A stretch of DNA of 64,000 bases from Luteirhabdus pelagi (GTDB lineage: Bacteria; Bacteroidota; Bacteroidia; Flavobacteriales; Flavobacteriaceae). Every line of letters starts with the position of its first letter. Within the stretch, counting starts at the first letter, position 1. Under the pieces are notes generated by a model. It worked only from the letters and a program-made list of their open reading frames with translations. It searched no databases and had not been told where the DNA came from. Made by a program: the position numbers and the translations under genes. The DNA lies in NCBI RefSeq assembly GCF_016827595.1, contig NZ_JAECMS010000003.1:248001-312000 (forward strand), in the 5' to 3' direction. Positions 35,068 through 45,316 of this stretch are shown one piece after another.

Positions 35068-36749
35068 ATGTTTAAAAAATTACTATTCAGTTTATCGGTA
35101 ATAATGGTAGGAGCAGCAGCAACCGCTCAAACCATTGTAAATACCGACCCTGAAAACAAAAAGGTAATTCTTGAAGAATTTACAGGAATAAACTGCGTCT
35201 TTTGTCCACAAGGGCATGCTATTGCACAGGGTATTCAAGACAACAACCCAGGAAATGTATTCCTTATCAATGTACACGTGGGCGGATTTGCTACTCCAAA
35301 TGCTGGACAGCCTGATTTTAGAACACCATTCGGCTCTGCCTTGGCGAGCCAAAGTAACTTGGCGGGTTATCCTGCAGGAACAGTTAATAGACATGAGTTC
35401 CCAGGATTACAACAAAATGGTACAGGAACTGCTATGGGCCGTGGTAATTGGGCACAGGCAGCTAACCAAGTCCTAGGTGAATCCTCGTATGTGAATGTCG
35501 GTGTAGAAGCCGATTTGGATGTTCAATCTCGAGAACTTACGGTACACGTAGAAGTATATTACACGGGAGATAGTCCACAATCTACAAATAAGTTAAACAT
35601 TGCCTTGTTGCAAAACAACACCTTGGGGCCTCAAACTGGAGGTAATATGGGTGACGAGTATGTTCATATGCACCGATTAGTTCATTTCTTAACAGGACAG
35701 TGGGGCGAGGATATTACTACTACCACTAATGGAAGTTTTATAGACGAAACATATACCTATACCATTCCAGAAGACTACAACGATATTCCAGTTAACCTAG
35801 GTAACCTAGAGCTGGTAGCTTATGTAGCTGAAGGGCAACAGGAAGTTATTAGCGGAAATGGTGCGTATCCAACACTTATAAACTTCGAGTTTCAGGACGA
35901 CGCAGCCTTAGCGAATGTTAGTGAAATTTTAGATCAGTGTGCTACAAGTATTACTCCAGAGGTAACAATCGCTAATAATGGTGAGAACAATTTGACATCT
36001 GTTGATATTGAATATTCAATCAATGGTGGTACTGCCCAAAACTATTCTTGGACAGGCGACCTTAGTTCTTTTGAAACGGAAACGGTTGAACTTCCTGAGA
36101 TTTCATATACATTACAAGCTTCTAATACGCTTACCATTACTTTTAGTAGCGATGACAATAGCGCAAATAATACGAGTGACATTGCCTTCGATGAAGCAGT
36201 AGAGTCTATCAGTTCACTTTCGCTTGAAGTGAATACCGACAACTGGGGTGAGGAATGTACTTGGAGCTACTCGCTTCTGATGGTTCTGTAATTGCAGATG
36301 GAGGTCCGTATGCAGACAACCAAACATTCAATATTGAAATTGAAGCTCCAGAGGATTGCTACCAGTTTAATCTTTATGATTCCTATGGTGATGGTGGTGG
36401 TGCCGTAACTTTGGAAGATGGTGAAGGATTGGTAATTTATCAAACTAACGGTTCGTATGGATCTGGAGAGACCCGTAACTTTTCTACAAATGGTGTCCTT
36501 GGCCTTGGAGATAATACATTAACTGGTGTAAGCATCTATCCTAATCCAGCAAATACTGTTTTGAATATTCGTAATGCGGAAGACGCAACGATTCAAGTAT
36601 ATGATGTACTTGGAAAAGTAATCTTCACAAAGTCGAATATTGGTATGGAGGAAACGCTAGATGTAGCTTCATTCCAAACCGGAACTTACTTTGTAAAGGT
36701 TTCTACCAATGCTGGTAGTACTGTAGAACAAATTGTAATTGCTCGCTAA
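35068..36749 (+). pseudogene. Omp28-related secreted protein with type IX sorting domain, interrupted by a one-base frameshift
   Basis: Two overlapping frames, 35068-36291 and 36255-36749, together encode one protein of about 560 residues. The first begins with a signal peptide (to about residue 20, TATAQ) and an Omp28/thioredoxin-like domain with the CxxC motif GINCVFCPQGH. The second holds a calcium-type or lectin-like beta domain (LYDSYGDGGGAV) and the sorting domain (SIYPNPANTVLNIRNAED, VYDVLGKVIFT, terminal IVIAR). Joining them at 36263-36264 restores DNWGEECTW followed by ELLASDGSV, as expected if one G is missing from a G run (TTGGAGC for TTGGGAGC). As read, the first frame ends early without a sorting domain, so it would not be exported. 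A terminator follows. Confidence 0.82.
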
Positions 36750-36773
36750 GAGAAAAGGTTGTTAATACATGAT

Positions 36774-36806
36774 AAGCCGCTCCAATCGAGCGGCTTTTTT
36801 ATTTTT
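36774..36806 (+). terminator. Terminator of the Omp28-like gene
   Basis: AAGCCGCTC-CAATC-GAGCGGCTT is followed by a long T run; the T run overlaps the stop codon of the convergent nnr gene. Confidence 0.9.
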
Positions 36807-38337
36807 GGTCTTTTCCGTCCGCATCATCCTTCGAAAACAAATCGAGGTAGGCCTGACCAATTTTTTCAACTATATCGCCGGCCATGAGAGCTTCAAAGCC
36901 ATTTTCCTGGGCTGCTATGTTTCCTGCACTTCCATGTAGATAAACACCGAATACAGCTGCTAACAAAGGATCATAACCCTGTGATACCATCCCTGTTATA
37001 ACGCCAGTTAAAACATCGCCACTTCCAGCCGTAGCCATCCCAGGATTGCCTGTTGTATTGATATAGAGCTTATCCCCATACACCGTTATCGTATGCGACC
37101 CTTTAATCAATACTACCACATCATGTTTTTTCGAAAAAGCCTTTGCCTTTTCTAACTTATCATAATCATCCTTCCATTCCCCTACCAATCGTTTCAATTC
37201 TCCCGGATGTGGAGTCAAAATACTTTTCGGTGGAATGGCCTTTTGAAGCGTTTCACTTTTTGCTATACAATTTAAAGCATCCGCATCGATAACTAGCGGT
37301 GATTTTGTTGCATTGAAGAATTCTTGCAACGCTGAAATCGTTTCATCACGCGTACCCATGCCCATTCCCACACCAATAACGGTGGGTTCCAATTCGGTTG
37401 AAATATTTGTGATATATTCATCTCCACTATCTGTTTCTACCATTGCTTCAGGCAGTGCTGTTTGAACGATTTCATATCCGCATTTTGGCACGTACACCGA
37501 AACCAACCCAGCACCAATCCTAAAGGCTGCCTTTGCCGATAATATAGCAGCGCCTATTTTTCCATAGCTGCCAGCCACAATCAAACTATGACCATAGCTA
37601 TTCTTGTAACTGAATTTTTCCCTTTGCTTGTAAAACTGAGGCGCTTCATTTCTTCCAATAAGTTGCGCCAATGGTTCGGTTTCCTGTAAGTACTGTCGGT
37701 CCAATCCGATATCCAACACTTCAAAATAACGCACAAAATTTCCTGTTTCTGGTAAAAAGAACGAAAGTTTAGGTGCTTGGAACGTGAGGGTATGATTTGC
37801 ATGTACGACCGTCTCAGTATCATCCAATGGTTGGTTTGCATACAAGCCGCTGGGAATGTCAATTGCCAATGTGAAGGCGTTTGTTTTATTGATGTGCTGT
37901 ATCAAAGGTTTTAACCATCCTTCAGGAGCGCGATTCAAGCCTATCCCGAAGATGGCATCTATAACGATATCATTCGGATTAATGGCGGGAAAATCTTCTT
38001 CAGAAGTCATCAGCACCGGCCAATCCTTACTTATTTCCTTATATCGGTCATAATTTATCAGAAAACATTTAGACCGCTTATCGGTGAAATTTGCAACATA
38101 CATCTTCACCTGATAGCCTTGCTCCTTCAACTTTCGGCCAACTACCAGTCCATCGCCACCATTGTTTCCAATACCGCAAAAAATATGAACAGGTACTTGT
38201 GCACCTTGCATTCGTTGATGTAACCAATTAAAAATCTGTGTTCCGGCTCGCTCCATCAAATCGAGGGAACTAATATCATTTTTTTCGGTGGTGACCTTAT
38301 CGGCCTCGGCCAACTGTTCAGCAGAGAATATTTTCAA
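36799..38337 (-). CDS. nnr: Bifunctional NAD(P)H-hydrate epimerase/dehydratase
   Basis: The 512-residue protein fuses the two repair activities for hydrated NADH and NADPH. The N-terminal YjeF_N epimerase (about 1-215) shows [10 protein letters not shown] and the [18 protein letters not shown] loop. The C-terminal ADP/ATP-dependent dehydratase (about 225-500) shows the ribokinase-like motifs [12 protein letters not shown] and [17 protein letters not shown]. The start is a TTG at 38337, chosen because [16 protein letters not shown] is the conserved N-terminus. It is divergent from gcvT. Confidence 0.95.
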   Translation of the reverse strand: MKIFSAEQLAEADKVTTEKNDISSLDLMERAGTQIFNWLHQRMQGAQVPVHIFCGIGNNGGDGLVVGRKLKEQGYQVKMYVANFTDKRSKCFLINYDRYKEISKDWPVLMTSEEDFPAINPNDIVIDAIFGIGLNRAPEGWLKPLIQHINKTNAFTLAIDIPSGLYANQPLDDTETVVHANHTLTFQAPKLSFFLPETGNFVRYFEVLDIGLDRQYLQETEPLAQLIGRNEAPQFYKQREKFSYKNSYGHSLIVAGSYGKIGAAILSAKAAFRIGAGLVSVYVPKCGYEIVQTALPEAMVETDSGDEYITNISTELEPTVIGVGMGMGTRDETISALQEFFNATKSPLVIDADALNCIAKSETLQKAIPPKSILTPHPGELKRLVGEWKDDYDKLEKAKAFSKKHDVVVLIKGSHTITVYGDKLYINTTGNPGMATAGSGDVLTGVITGMVSQGYDPLLAAVFGVYLHGSAGNIAAQENGFEALMAGDIVEKIGQAYLDLFSKDDADGKDQK

Positions 38338-38429
38338 AATCCAGTCTTTTTAAAATGTGTCAAACTGCAAGGTAGCAAGGCTGTTGAAAACAATCAAGAA
38401 ATTACTTCGCAACCTTCGACAGATACCCG

Positions 38430-38437
38430 TACCTTTG
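38430..38437 (+). promoter_or_regulatory. Promoter -7 element for gcvT
   Basis: TACCTTTG matches TAnnTTTG and lies 20 bases before the ATG at 38458, giving a short leader of about 14 bases. Confidence 0.55.
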
Positions 38438-38457
38438 CCCAAAAGTTTTTAAAAAGG

Positions 38458-39540
38458 ATGAAAAATACCGCATTATCGCATATCCATGAGCAATTAGGCG
38501 CTAAAATGGTTCCTTTTGCTGGCTATAACATGCCTGTTTCGTATGAAGGTGTAAATGAAGAACACAAAACGGTTCGTAACGCCGTTGGTGTCTTCGATGT
38601 TTCCCATATGGGTGAATTCTTAATCACGGGACCAAAAGCGCTAGACCTTATTCAAAAAGTATGCAGTAACGATGCTTCCAAGCTTACCGACGGAAAAGCG
38701 CAATACAGTTGCTTTCCGAATGAAACGGGTGGTATTGTAGATGACCTTATTGTATATTGCCTAGAGGCTGAAAAATATCTATTGGTGGTAAACGCCAGCA
38801 ATATTGAAAAGGACTGGGAATGGATCAGCAAGCACAATACCATGGGTGCCGATATGCGTAACCTATCCGACGACTATTCGCTATTGGCCATTCAAGGACC
38901 AAAAGCCGTGGAAGCGATGCAATCGCTCACTTCTGAAGACCTTTCAGCTATAAAATTCTATAACTTCAAGGTAGCCGACTTCGCAGGAATCGAACATGTT
39001 ATTATTAGCGCTACCGGTTATACTGGGAGCGGCGGTTTTGAAATCTACTGTAAAAACTCTGAAGTAGAACAAGTATGGAAAAAAGTATTGGAAGCAGGCG
39101 CCAACTTCGGTATCAAACCGATCGGATTAGCGGCACGCGATACGCTTCGTCTTGAAATGGGCTACTGTCTATATGGTAATGATATCGATGATACCACCTC
39201 TCCTATCGAAGCAGGATTGGGATGGATTACCAAATTCACCAAAGATTTTATCAATAGTGAAAACTTACAAAAGGAAAAAGAAGAAGGCCCAAAACGGAAA
39301 TTAATCGCTTTCGAACTAACCGAGCGCGGCATTCCTAGACAAGGATATGATATCGTAGATGCTGACGGAAATACAATTGGGCACGTAACAAGTGGAACGA
39401 TGTCGCCATCGCTAAACAAAGGTATCGGACTTGGTTATGTACTTACCAAGCACAGCAGTGTCGACTCCGAGCTGTTTATTCAAATTCGAAAAAAAGCAGT
39501 CCCCGCGAAAGTGGTGAAGCTACCGTTCTATAAAGGATAA
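38458..39540 (+). CDS. gcvT: Glycine cleavage system T protein (aminomethyltransferase)
   Basis: The 360-residue folate enzyme transfers the methylene group from the H-protein aminomethyl-lipoyl arm to tetrahydrofolate and releases ammonia. Conserved parts are [28 protein letters not shown], the folate-site region [26 protein letters not shown] and the C-terminal [21 protein letters not shown]. gcvH and gcvP are not in the window. Its last base is the first base of the glutaminase ATG, so the two genes are translationally coupled. Confidence 0.97.
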   Translation: MKNTALSHIHEQLGAKMVPFAGYNMPVSYEGVNEEHKTVRNAVGVFDVSHMGEFLITGPKALDLIQKVCSNDASKLTDGKAQYSCFPNETGGIVDDLIVYCLEAEKYLLVVNASNIEKDWEWISKHNTMGADMRNLSDDYSLLAIQGPKAVEAMQSLTSEDLSAIKFYNFKVADFAGIEHVIISATGYTGSGGFEIYCKNSEVEQVWKKVLEAGANFGIKPIGLAARDTLRLEMGYCLYGNDIDDTTSPIEAGLGWITKFTKDFINSENLQKEKEEGPKRKLIAFELTERGIPRQGYDIVDADGNTIGHVTSGTMSPSLNKGIGLGYVLTKHSSVDSELFIQIRKKAVPAKVVKLPFYKG

Positions 39541-40454
39541 TGATTGATTATCAAGAAATACTCGACGCTATTTATGTAAAGCTACAGAAACGTGTGGACA
39601 AGGGGAAAGTAGCCTCCTACATTCCAGAATTGGCCAACGTTCCAAAGGAAAAATTCGGGATTTACCTAAACCGAATTAAGGGCGAAAATTTTTGTGTAGG
39701 CGACTGGGACAAGCCGTTTTCCATTCAGAGTATTTCAAAGGTTTTGTCTTTTGCCATGGCTTTTGCTAGGTTAAAGAACCAAGTATTTCGGCGTTTAGAT
39801 GTAGAACCTTCGGGAAACCCATTTAATCATCTTTCACTATTAGAAATGGAAAATGGAATTCCCCGCAATCCATTTATAAACTCTGGAGCAATTGTTATCG
39901 CCGATATGTTGGTGACATTATTAGAGGAGCCAAAAGAAGAATTTCTTCAATTTGTACGCGATGTAACGGGCGACCAAACCATTCAATATAACATTAAAGT
40001 GGCGGCTAATGAAGCGGAAACGGGCTTTCGAAACTATGCCGCCGCAAATTTGCTAAAGTCTTTCGATAACCTTGAAAACGATGTAGAGCGCGTATTAGAC
40101 TTCTACTTCCACCAGTGTTCTATTGAAATGAACTGCAAACAACTTTCAGATGCCTTTTATCTGTTTGCCAATCGTGGTAAATGTATGCGGGGAAATTCTC
40201 AACTCACGCTCAATCAGGTAAAGCGTATCAATGCCATCATGCTTACCTGTGGCTTTTATGACGAAGCTGGGGAATTCGCCTTCGAAGTAGGCTTACCTGG
40301 AAAAAGTGGTGTAGGCGGAGGCATCGTTGCCTTACTTCCCAACGAATTCACCATTACGTGCTGGTCGCCAGGCCTAAATGAAAAAGGAAACAGTTACTTA
40401 GGTATGCTAGCGCTGGAAGAATTCACCACCCAAACCAATCTATCTATATTTTAA
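39540..40454 (+). CDS. glsA: Glutaminase A
   Basis: The 304-residue enzyme hydrolyses L-glutamine to glutamate and ammonia. It belongs to the serine-dependent beta-lactamase-like glutaminase family: the Ser-x-x-Lys nucleophile motif is FSIQSISKVLSF, with FINSGAIVIADM, the ANRGKCM segment and the C-terminal GLPGKSGVGGGIVALLP. It overlaps gcvT by one base, which couples two ammonia-releasing enzymes in one transcript. Confidence 0.96.
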   Translation: MIDYQEILDAIYVKLQKRVDKGKVASYIPELANVPKEKFGIYLNRIKGENFCVGDWDKPFSIQSISKVLSFAMAFARLKNQVFRRLDVEPSGNPFNHLSLLEMENGIPRNPFINSGAIVIADMLVTLLEEPKEEFLQFVRDVTGDQTIQYNIKVAANEAETGFRNYAAANLLKSFDNLENDVERVLDFYFHQCSIEMNCKQLSDAFYLFANRGKCMRGNSQLTLNQVKRINAIMLTCGFYDEAGEFAFEVGLPGKSGVGGGIVALLPNEFTITCWSPGLNEKGNSYLGMLALEEFTTQTNLSIF

Positions 40455-40467
40455 GCGTTAGTAAGAT

Positions 40468-41319
40468 ATGATTGGTAAGCATCGAATTTTAATCCTCGGG
40501 GGTAGTGGCTTTGTGGGCTCTTATTTGTACAGCGAATTACGGGCCTATTACGATAGCTATGGGACATATTGTGAGCAAAGCGGAAGATACGAGGAAAATC
40601 AAGCCTTTTTTCAATACTGCGCTGAAAAGGACTCTATTACTTCCCTCTTGGAGAAGGTGCAACCAAGTATCGTCATTTCCTGCTTCAATGCTACTACGGA
40701 AGCCGAATTACAGTCACATCGAGATATAAGTTCTTACGTCGCCCGATTTTCGGATGCTCGACTCATTTTCCTTTCTACCCATGAAGTGTTCAGTGCGCAA
40801 CGCGAACATCCATCTTATGAATATGATCCTACCCTGTCGGACACTTCACTAGGAAAGCGAAAAGCAGCCGTCGAGAAATTGGTAAACGATTTACTCCCAA
40901 ATCAGTCCTGTATTGCGCGACTACCCTATATCTTTGGAGTACACTCCCCTTCCATGATGCAATTACGGCAGGCCATTCGGCATCAGGCGACCTATGAGGT
41001 TTTTCCAAATAAAGCCATCAGTGTTACCATTCCGCAGAAGATAGCGCAACAACTTCACTACATCATCAACCAGGAATTGACCGGTTACTTTCATCTTGCG
41101 AGTTCAGATATGGTTCACCATGAGGACTTTTTAAGGGAAATTTGTGAGAAATTAGGTGACGAAATGCCTATTTTTAAAAGTGTCTTCACTAGAAATGAAG
41201 ATGAATACGATGCGATACTTCCCAAATATCAGCTGTTACCTGAAACCTACAGCATTACTGTTTCAGCGGTAGTAGAAGATTGTACATTGAAGGAAGCCAT
41301 CGAAACATTCAAACCCTAA
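40468..41319 (+). CDS. NAD(P)-dependent sugar epimerase/reductase-like protein (RmlD type)
   Basis: The 283-residue protein has an N-terminal Rossmann motif ILILGGSGFVGSYLYSEL and an RmlD-like layout: VQPSIVISCFNATTEAEL, the STHEVF strand, and LGKRKAAVEKLV in place of the usual YxxxK. The serine and tyrosine of the catalytic triad are not clearly in place, so activity cannot be assumed. RmlD relatives reduce dTDP-4-dehydrorhamnose; the substrate here is unknown. It starts 13 bases after glutaminase and is followed 10 bases later by the pterin dehydratase gene. Confidence 0.78.
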   Translation: MIGKHRILILGGSGFVGSYLYSELRAYYDSYGTYCEQSGRYEENQAFFQYCAEKDSITSLLEKVQPSIVISCFNATTEAELQSHRDISSYVARFSDARLIFLSTHEVFSAQREHPSYEYDPTLSDTSLGKRKAAVEKLVNDLLPNQSCIARLPYIFGVHSPSMMQLRQAIRHQATYEVFPNKAISVTIPQKIAQQLHYIINQELTGYFHLASSDMVHHEDFLREICEKLGDEMPIFKSVFTRNEDEYDAILPKYQLLPETYSITVSAVVEDCTLKEAIETFKP

Positions 41320-41329
41320 AAATAGTAGT

Positions 41330-41608
41330 ATGAAAGCGTTATCAGAATCTGAAATTCAAGATAAATTGAAAGATATGGACTGGGAATATTCCGAAGGTGC
41401 CATTCGAACAGCCTTTGAATTTGAAAATTTCAAGGAAGCTTTCTCCGCAATGACACGGATTGCCTTTGAAGCGGAAGCCCAGCAACACCACCCAGAATGG
41501 ACCAATGTTTACAACAACTTGGAAATTTCACTCTCCACACACGACGTTAACGGCGTCACCGATAAAGACTTTAAGCTCGCTAAAAAGATAGATGAATTAG
41601 TGGGGTAA
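41330..41608 (+). CDS. 4a-hydroxytetrahydrobiopterin dehydratase (PCD)
   Basis: The 92-residue protein is full length for pterin-4a-carbinolamine dehydratase, which recycles the cofactor of aromatic amino acid hydroxylases. The active-site motif is EAQQHHPEWTNVYNNLEI, followed by THDVNGVTDKDFKLAKKID. A phenylalanine hydroxylase gene is not present nearby. It is the last gene of the gcvT-glsA-reductase run. Confidence 0.95.
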   Translation: MKALSESEIQDKLKDMDWEYSEGAIRTAFEFENFKEAFSAMTRIAFEAEAQQHHPEWTNVYNNLEISLSTHDVNGVTDKDFKLAKKIDELVG

Positions 41609-41661
41609 GCATTCCAATTGCTCTTCTGATGATTATCATGCGGGCATAACGTAGGATTTTA

Positions 41662-41669
41662 TATATTTG
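41662..41669 (+). promoter_or_regulatory. Promoter -7 element for yebC
   Basis: TATATTTG matches TAnnTTTG and is 43 bases before the ATG at 41713. Confidence 0.5.
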
Positions 41670-41712
41670 ACGCCGGATTTTAGCCAATAGAATTGGCGTT
41701 TAAATAACAATT

Positions 41713-42423
41713 ATGGGAAGAGCATTTGAGTTCCGAAAGGCACGTAAGATGAAGCGTTGGGCAGCAATGTCGAAGGCTTTCACAAGAATTGGAAAAGATA
41801 TCGTAATGGCCGTTAAGGAAGGTGGTCCCGATCCTGATACGAACGCGCGACTTCGTGCTGTGATTCAAAATGCCAAATCGATGAACATGCCGAAAGATAA
41901 CATCGAACGTGCTATTAAACGCGCTTCCGATAAAAGTCAGGGTGATTTCAAGGAGGTTTTATTTGAAGGCTACGCACCCCATGGTATTGCCATACTGATT
42001 GAAACCGCTACCGATAACAACACCCGTACCGTCGCGAATATTCGCTCTTACTTCAACAAATGCGATGGTAGTATGGGAACTTCAGGTTCTGTATCCTTTA
42101 TGTTTGACCATACCTGTAACTTTAGGATTAATGGTGAAGGTATCGATCTGGAAGAATTGGAGTTAGAGTTAATTGATCATGGTGTAGAAGAAATCTTTAA
42201 AGATGAAGATGGTGTCATGATTTATGCTCCTTTTGAAAGTTTTGGAGCGATTCAAGCATATTTGGAAAGCAACAATATTGAAATCCTATCATCTGGATTT
42301 GAGCGTATTCCTCAAGTAACCAAAAAGCTATCGGAAGAGGAAGCGGCAGATGTTGAAAAGCTATTAGAAAAGATTGAAGAGGATGATGATGTACAAAACG
42401 TATATCATACGATGGAAGAATAA
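41713..42423 (+). CDS. yebC: YebC/PmpR (TACO1) family protein
   Basis: The 236-residue protein has the three-domain YebC form: a basic N-terminal helical domain (FEFRKARKMKRWAAMSKAF, FTRIGKDIVMAVKEGGPDP), the MPKDNIERAIKRA segment, and two alpha/beta domains with EGYAPHGIAILIETATDN and GSVSFMF. Members are described both as DNA-binding regulators and as ribosome-associated factors that help translation of difficult sequences such as polyproline. It appears monocistronic with its own promoter, followed after 43 bases by the small lipoprotein. Confidence 0.94.
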   Translation: MGRAFEFRKARKMKRWAAMSKAFTRIGKDIVMAVKEGGPDPDTNARLRAVIQNAKSMNMPKDNIERAIKRASDKSQGDFKEVLFEGYAPHGIAILIETATDNNTRTVANIRSYFNKCDGSMGTSGSVSFMFDHTCNFRINGEGIDLEELELELIDHGVEEIFKDEDGVMIYAPFESFGAIQAYLESNNIEILSSGFERIPQVTKKLSEEEAADVEKLLEKIEEDDDVQNVYHTMEE

Positions 42424-42466
42424 GAATACAGTATCACTACCTATTAACTATTAGTCACATTTAACC

Positions 42467-42901
42467 TTGAATTATAAATATTACCTATTGGGAATCGCTG
42501 CCATGGCATTGGTTTCCTGCACTACTTACACCATTCCCGTCGAAAGTTTTAAAAGCCAAATGGTCGATGCTACAGAAGAAACCATGCGACCTGCGGAAAT
42601 CAACAACCCACTTACGTATGGCAGCCTTTCCTATCCAGCGAACAATATCGACAGGCTGATTGTGATAAACAAAGATGGAAAAAGAACCTATCTAACTAAT
42701 TCTCCATCAATTGAAATGCGCGTTACCCACGTTAATGGAAAACGGTATAAGTTCTATTTTGATACTGTTTATTTGGAAAATGATACATTGAAAGCAGAAC
42801 GCTCTCGATTTATCGCAGGCCTTTCTAGGCAAATTCCCCTTGACAGCATCGTGAAAATCGAGGTTCAGGATGGTGGCAAAAAATTTAAGTACCAGAACTA
42901 A
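42467..42901 (+). CDS. Hypothetical lipoprotein
   Basis: The 144-residue protein starts with TTG at 42467 and carries a lipoprotein signal (YYLLGIAAMALVSC, cysteine at residue 18). The mature part is mostly beta, with VESFKSQMV, a strand pair around RVTHVNGKRYKFYFDTVYL and IPLDSIVKIEVQDGGKKFK. This resembles the carboxypeptidase-regulatory-like or membrane-associated small lipoproteins seen in Bacteroidota, but I cannot name a family. Its 3' end is 9 bases from the convergent acyltransferase stop. Confidence 0.78.
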   Translation: MNYKYYLLGIAAMALVSCTTYTIPVESFKSQMVDATEETMRPAEINNPLTYGSLSYPANNIDRLIVINKDGKRTYLTNSPSIEMRVTHVNGKRYKFYFDTVYLENDTLKAERSRFIAGLSRQIPLDSIVKIEVQDGGKKFKYQN

Positions 42902-42910
42902 CCTGAATTT

Positions 42911-43447
42911 TTAGGTGTATTTCGGAATTTTTCCTACCACCGATTCATAACATGTTCGAATTCGGTTTAGATCGGTATTCATATCTCCTGAAGGATAATA
43001 AGGTGCATGAATCGTAACCAATTTCTTGCCATAATCAAAGGAAACTGAATAAATGGGCACTTCAGCAGCAAGCGCAATATAATAGAATCCGGTTTTCCAT
43101 TGTTGCACTTTTTTACGCGTGCCCTCAGGGGCCAATGCCAATCGAAATTCGTCCTTTTCAGCAAACAATTTTGCAATTGCCTCTACTTTGTTTTGTCCCG
43201 GAGTACGATCTAAGGGCGATCCGCCCATCCATCGGAAATACCATCCGAAAGGAAATCGGAACAATTCCTTTTTAGCGATAAAGTGAATTTCTGTTTTTGA
43301 GATGTTTCTCGCAAATGCACCGATGTAAAAGTCATGCCAGCTTGTATGTGGTGCTACAATAACGACTGCTTTCTTTATAGCAGGATTGAAGGTGCCTTCC
43401 ATTTTCCACCCCAATACGTTATTGAAAATCCATTTGATAAACCCCAT
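42911..43447 (-). CDS. PlsC-type 1-acylglycerol-3-phosphate acyltransferase-like protein
   Basis: The 178-residue protein is a short LPLAT-family acyltransferase. Motif I, H-x4-D, is APHTSWHDFYIGA; motif III is LALAPEGTRKKVQQWKTGFY, with the EGTR loop. It lacks extended membrane segments, which is common in this small subgroup. The acyl acceptor cannot be told. Its ATG overlaps the stop of the KdsB-KdnB fusion by one base, so it is coupled to a lipid A core-sugar gene, which makes an envelope-lipid role plausible. Confidence 0.87.
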   Translation of the reverse strand: MGFIKWIFNNVLGWKMEGTFNPAIKKAVVIVAPHTSWHDFYIGAFARNISKTEIHFIAKKELFRFPFGWYFRWMGGSPLDRTPGQNKVEAIAKLFAEKDEFRLALAPEGTRKKVQQWKTGFYYIALAAEVPIYSVSFDYGKKLVTIHAPYYPSGDMNTDLNRIRTCYESVVGKIPKYT

Positions 43448-45276
43448 TACATTTTCCTGTAAAGCGTGTACAATGTCTCGCGATCGATTTTAGTCTCCCA
43501 ATCCTCGCCCAGTGCATTCTCCCATAACGGAGTTAATCCCAACGCAATGTCAATCATGGTATTGATTTCAGTTTCAGAACAGTCTGCACAAACACCTGAA
43601 GGAATATCGATACGGTGTTTTTTAACCATTTCCTTGAAAAGGGAAACATCTTTTGGGTAGTAGTCTTCAAGCTGGTTGAAAACAATACAATTTCCGATTC
43701 CATGCTTCGTTCCCAGTACGTAAGACAATCCATAGCTCATGGCATGTGCTACTCCAACCTGTGAATAGGCAATACTCATTCCGCCATGCCAAGAAGCCAT
43801 CATCAGTTTCGCCCTTGCTTCTGTTTTAGAAAGTTTTGTATCGTTGAAGATCTCTAAGCATAATTCGTAGGCCTTTTCACCATAACTCTCACTAAAAGCA
43901 TTTAAGAAAGTGCCGTTAAGCGATTCCACGCAGTGGATAAAACAATCCATTCCGGTATAAAACCATTGATTATTTGGGACGGTTTCTGTAAGATCTGGAT
44001 CGAGTATAACTTGGTCGAAGGGCGTATAATCGCTATTAATCCCGAGTTTTCGAACGGGACCTGTTAGGACGGCAGTCCGTGAAACTTCAGCGCCGGTTCC
44101 GGAAATAGTAGGCACTCCAACATGATATACGGCTTTTTTATAGACCAAATCCCAGCCTTGATAATCGGCGGCTTTTCCTGGATTTGTTAGCAAGATCGAA
44201 GTAGCTTTGGCAAGGTCTAAGATCGTTCCGCCACCAATTCCAATAACACCAGATACGCCTTTTTCAAACATTTCCTTAATTTGAGACACCAAGGCATCGA
44301 CTTGTTTTGTCTTTGGCTCTTCTTCAGAAGAAACAAAAATGAGTAGGTCGCTTTCATGTGAGGGAACGCGTGTGGTGAACTCTGCATTGTTTTCAAATAC
44401 ATCATCCACTAAAAAAACAAATGGTTTTTCATGCTTTCGTTTCTCGGCTAAGATAGTGCCCAATTGGTTGAAGCTCCCAGCACCAAAAACCACCTTTGGC
44501 ACCATAGGAAAGTTCTTAAACAGTTTTTTCTTATCGCTACCCTCCCCTTCTTGCAAAAGCTTATTTGCCTTCACCAAATCCTCTGGCGTATCAATCTCAA
44601 CGCTCTGCTCGGTAGTAACGGCCATTTTAATATTCTTTCCATATTCCAGATAGCGTAAACACTCAATTTTCTCGGCTGCTTCCAGTTCCCGCATCGGTAA
44701 CCGATAGAAATCCATTAAGGCATCTTTTCGGAAAGCATAAATACCCTTGTGCTTGTAATATTGTGTATTCGTCTTTTTGTCTCTAGGATATGGGATGGGA
44801 GATCGGGAAAAGTAAAGGGCAAACCGATTTTGATCTACAATCACTTTTACCGTATTGGGATCGCTAATTTCCTTCCAATCGTGAATGGGCGTCATTAAAG
44901 AGGCAAGGTCTATTTTTTCGGCATCTGACTCTTTAAATACTTGAAGGACTTTTTCCAAACCTGCTTTACTGGTAAAGGGTTCATCTCCTTGTACATTTAC
45001 TACGATATCGATGTCCATGTCCGCTACCGCTTCAGCAATACGATCGCTCCCACATTCGTGTTCCTTTTCACTCATAATGGCCTTCCCGCCTTTAGCTTCA
45101 ATTTCATTAAAGATAATATCGCTATCGGTAACAACATATACCGCATCGAATAGTTGGGTGTTCACAGCTGCTTCATACGTTCGAACGATCACGGGTTTTC
45201 CACCCAAATCCTGCATTAGTTTTCCTGGAAATCGAGAAGCCCCATATCGGGCGGGAATCATGGCTATTATTTTCAA
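43447..45276 (-). CDS. Fusion of CMP-Kdo synthetase (KdsB) and Kdo 8-oxidase (KdnB)
   Basis: One continuous frame of 609 residues holds two enzymes. Residues 1-241 are a full KdsB cytidylyltransferase: [49 protein letters not shown] and [11 protein letters not shown]. Residues about 252-609 are a full iron/zinc alcohol dehydrogenase closely resembling Shewanella Kdn[47 protein letters not shown] and metal ligands in [11 protein letters not shown] and GTKHGIGNC. KdnB oxidises C8 of Kdo so that KdnA can aminate it to 8-amino-Kdo, which a KdsB then activates. The fused protein thus combines a first and a last step. The linker is only about ten residues. The start is TTG at 45276. A KdnA gene is not in the window. 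Confidence 0.9.
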   Translation of the reverse strand: MKIIAMIPARYGASRFPGKLMQDLGGKPVIVRTYEAAVNTQLFDAVYVVTDSDIIFNEIEAKGGKAIMSEKEHECGSDRIAEAVADMDIDIVVNVQGDEPFTSKAGLEKVLQVFKESDAEKIDLASLMTPIHDWKEISDPNTVKVIVDQNRFALYFSRSPIPYPRDKKTNTQYYKHKGIYAFRKDALMDFYRLPMRELEAAEKIECLRYLEYGKNIKMAVTTEQSVEIDTPEDLVKANKLLQEGEGSDKKKLFKNFPMVPKVVFGAGSFNQLGTILAEKRKHEKPFVFLVDDVFENNAEFTTRVPSHESDLLIFVSSEEEPKTKQVDALVSQIKEMFEKGVSGVIGIGGGTILDLAKATSILLTNPGKAADYQGWDLVYKKAVYHVGVPTISGTGAEVSRTAVLTGPVRKLGINSDYTPFDQVILDPDLTETVPNNQWFYTGMDCFIHCVESLNGTFLNAFSESYGEKAYELCLEIFNDTKLSKTEARAKLMMASWHGGMSIAYSQVGVAHAMSYGLSYVLGTKHGIGNCIVFNQLEDYYPKDVSLFKEMVKKHRIDIPSGVCADCSETEINTMIDIALGLTPLWENALGEDWETKIDRETLYTLYRKM

Positions 45277-45316
45277 GAAATATAGGTTTACGGTTTACTC
45301 CCCAAAAATATAAAGA

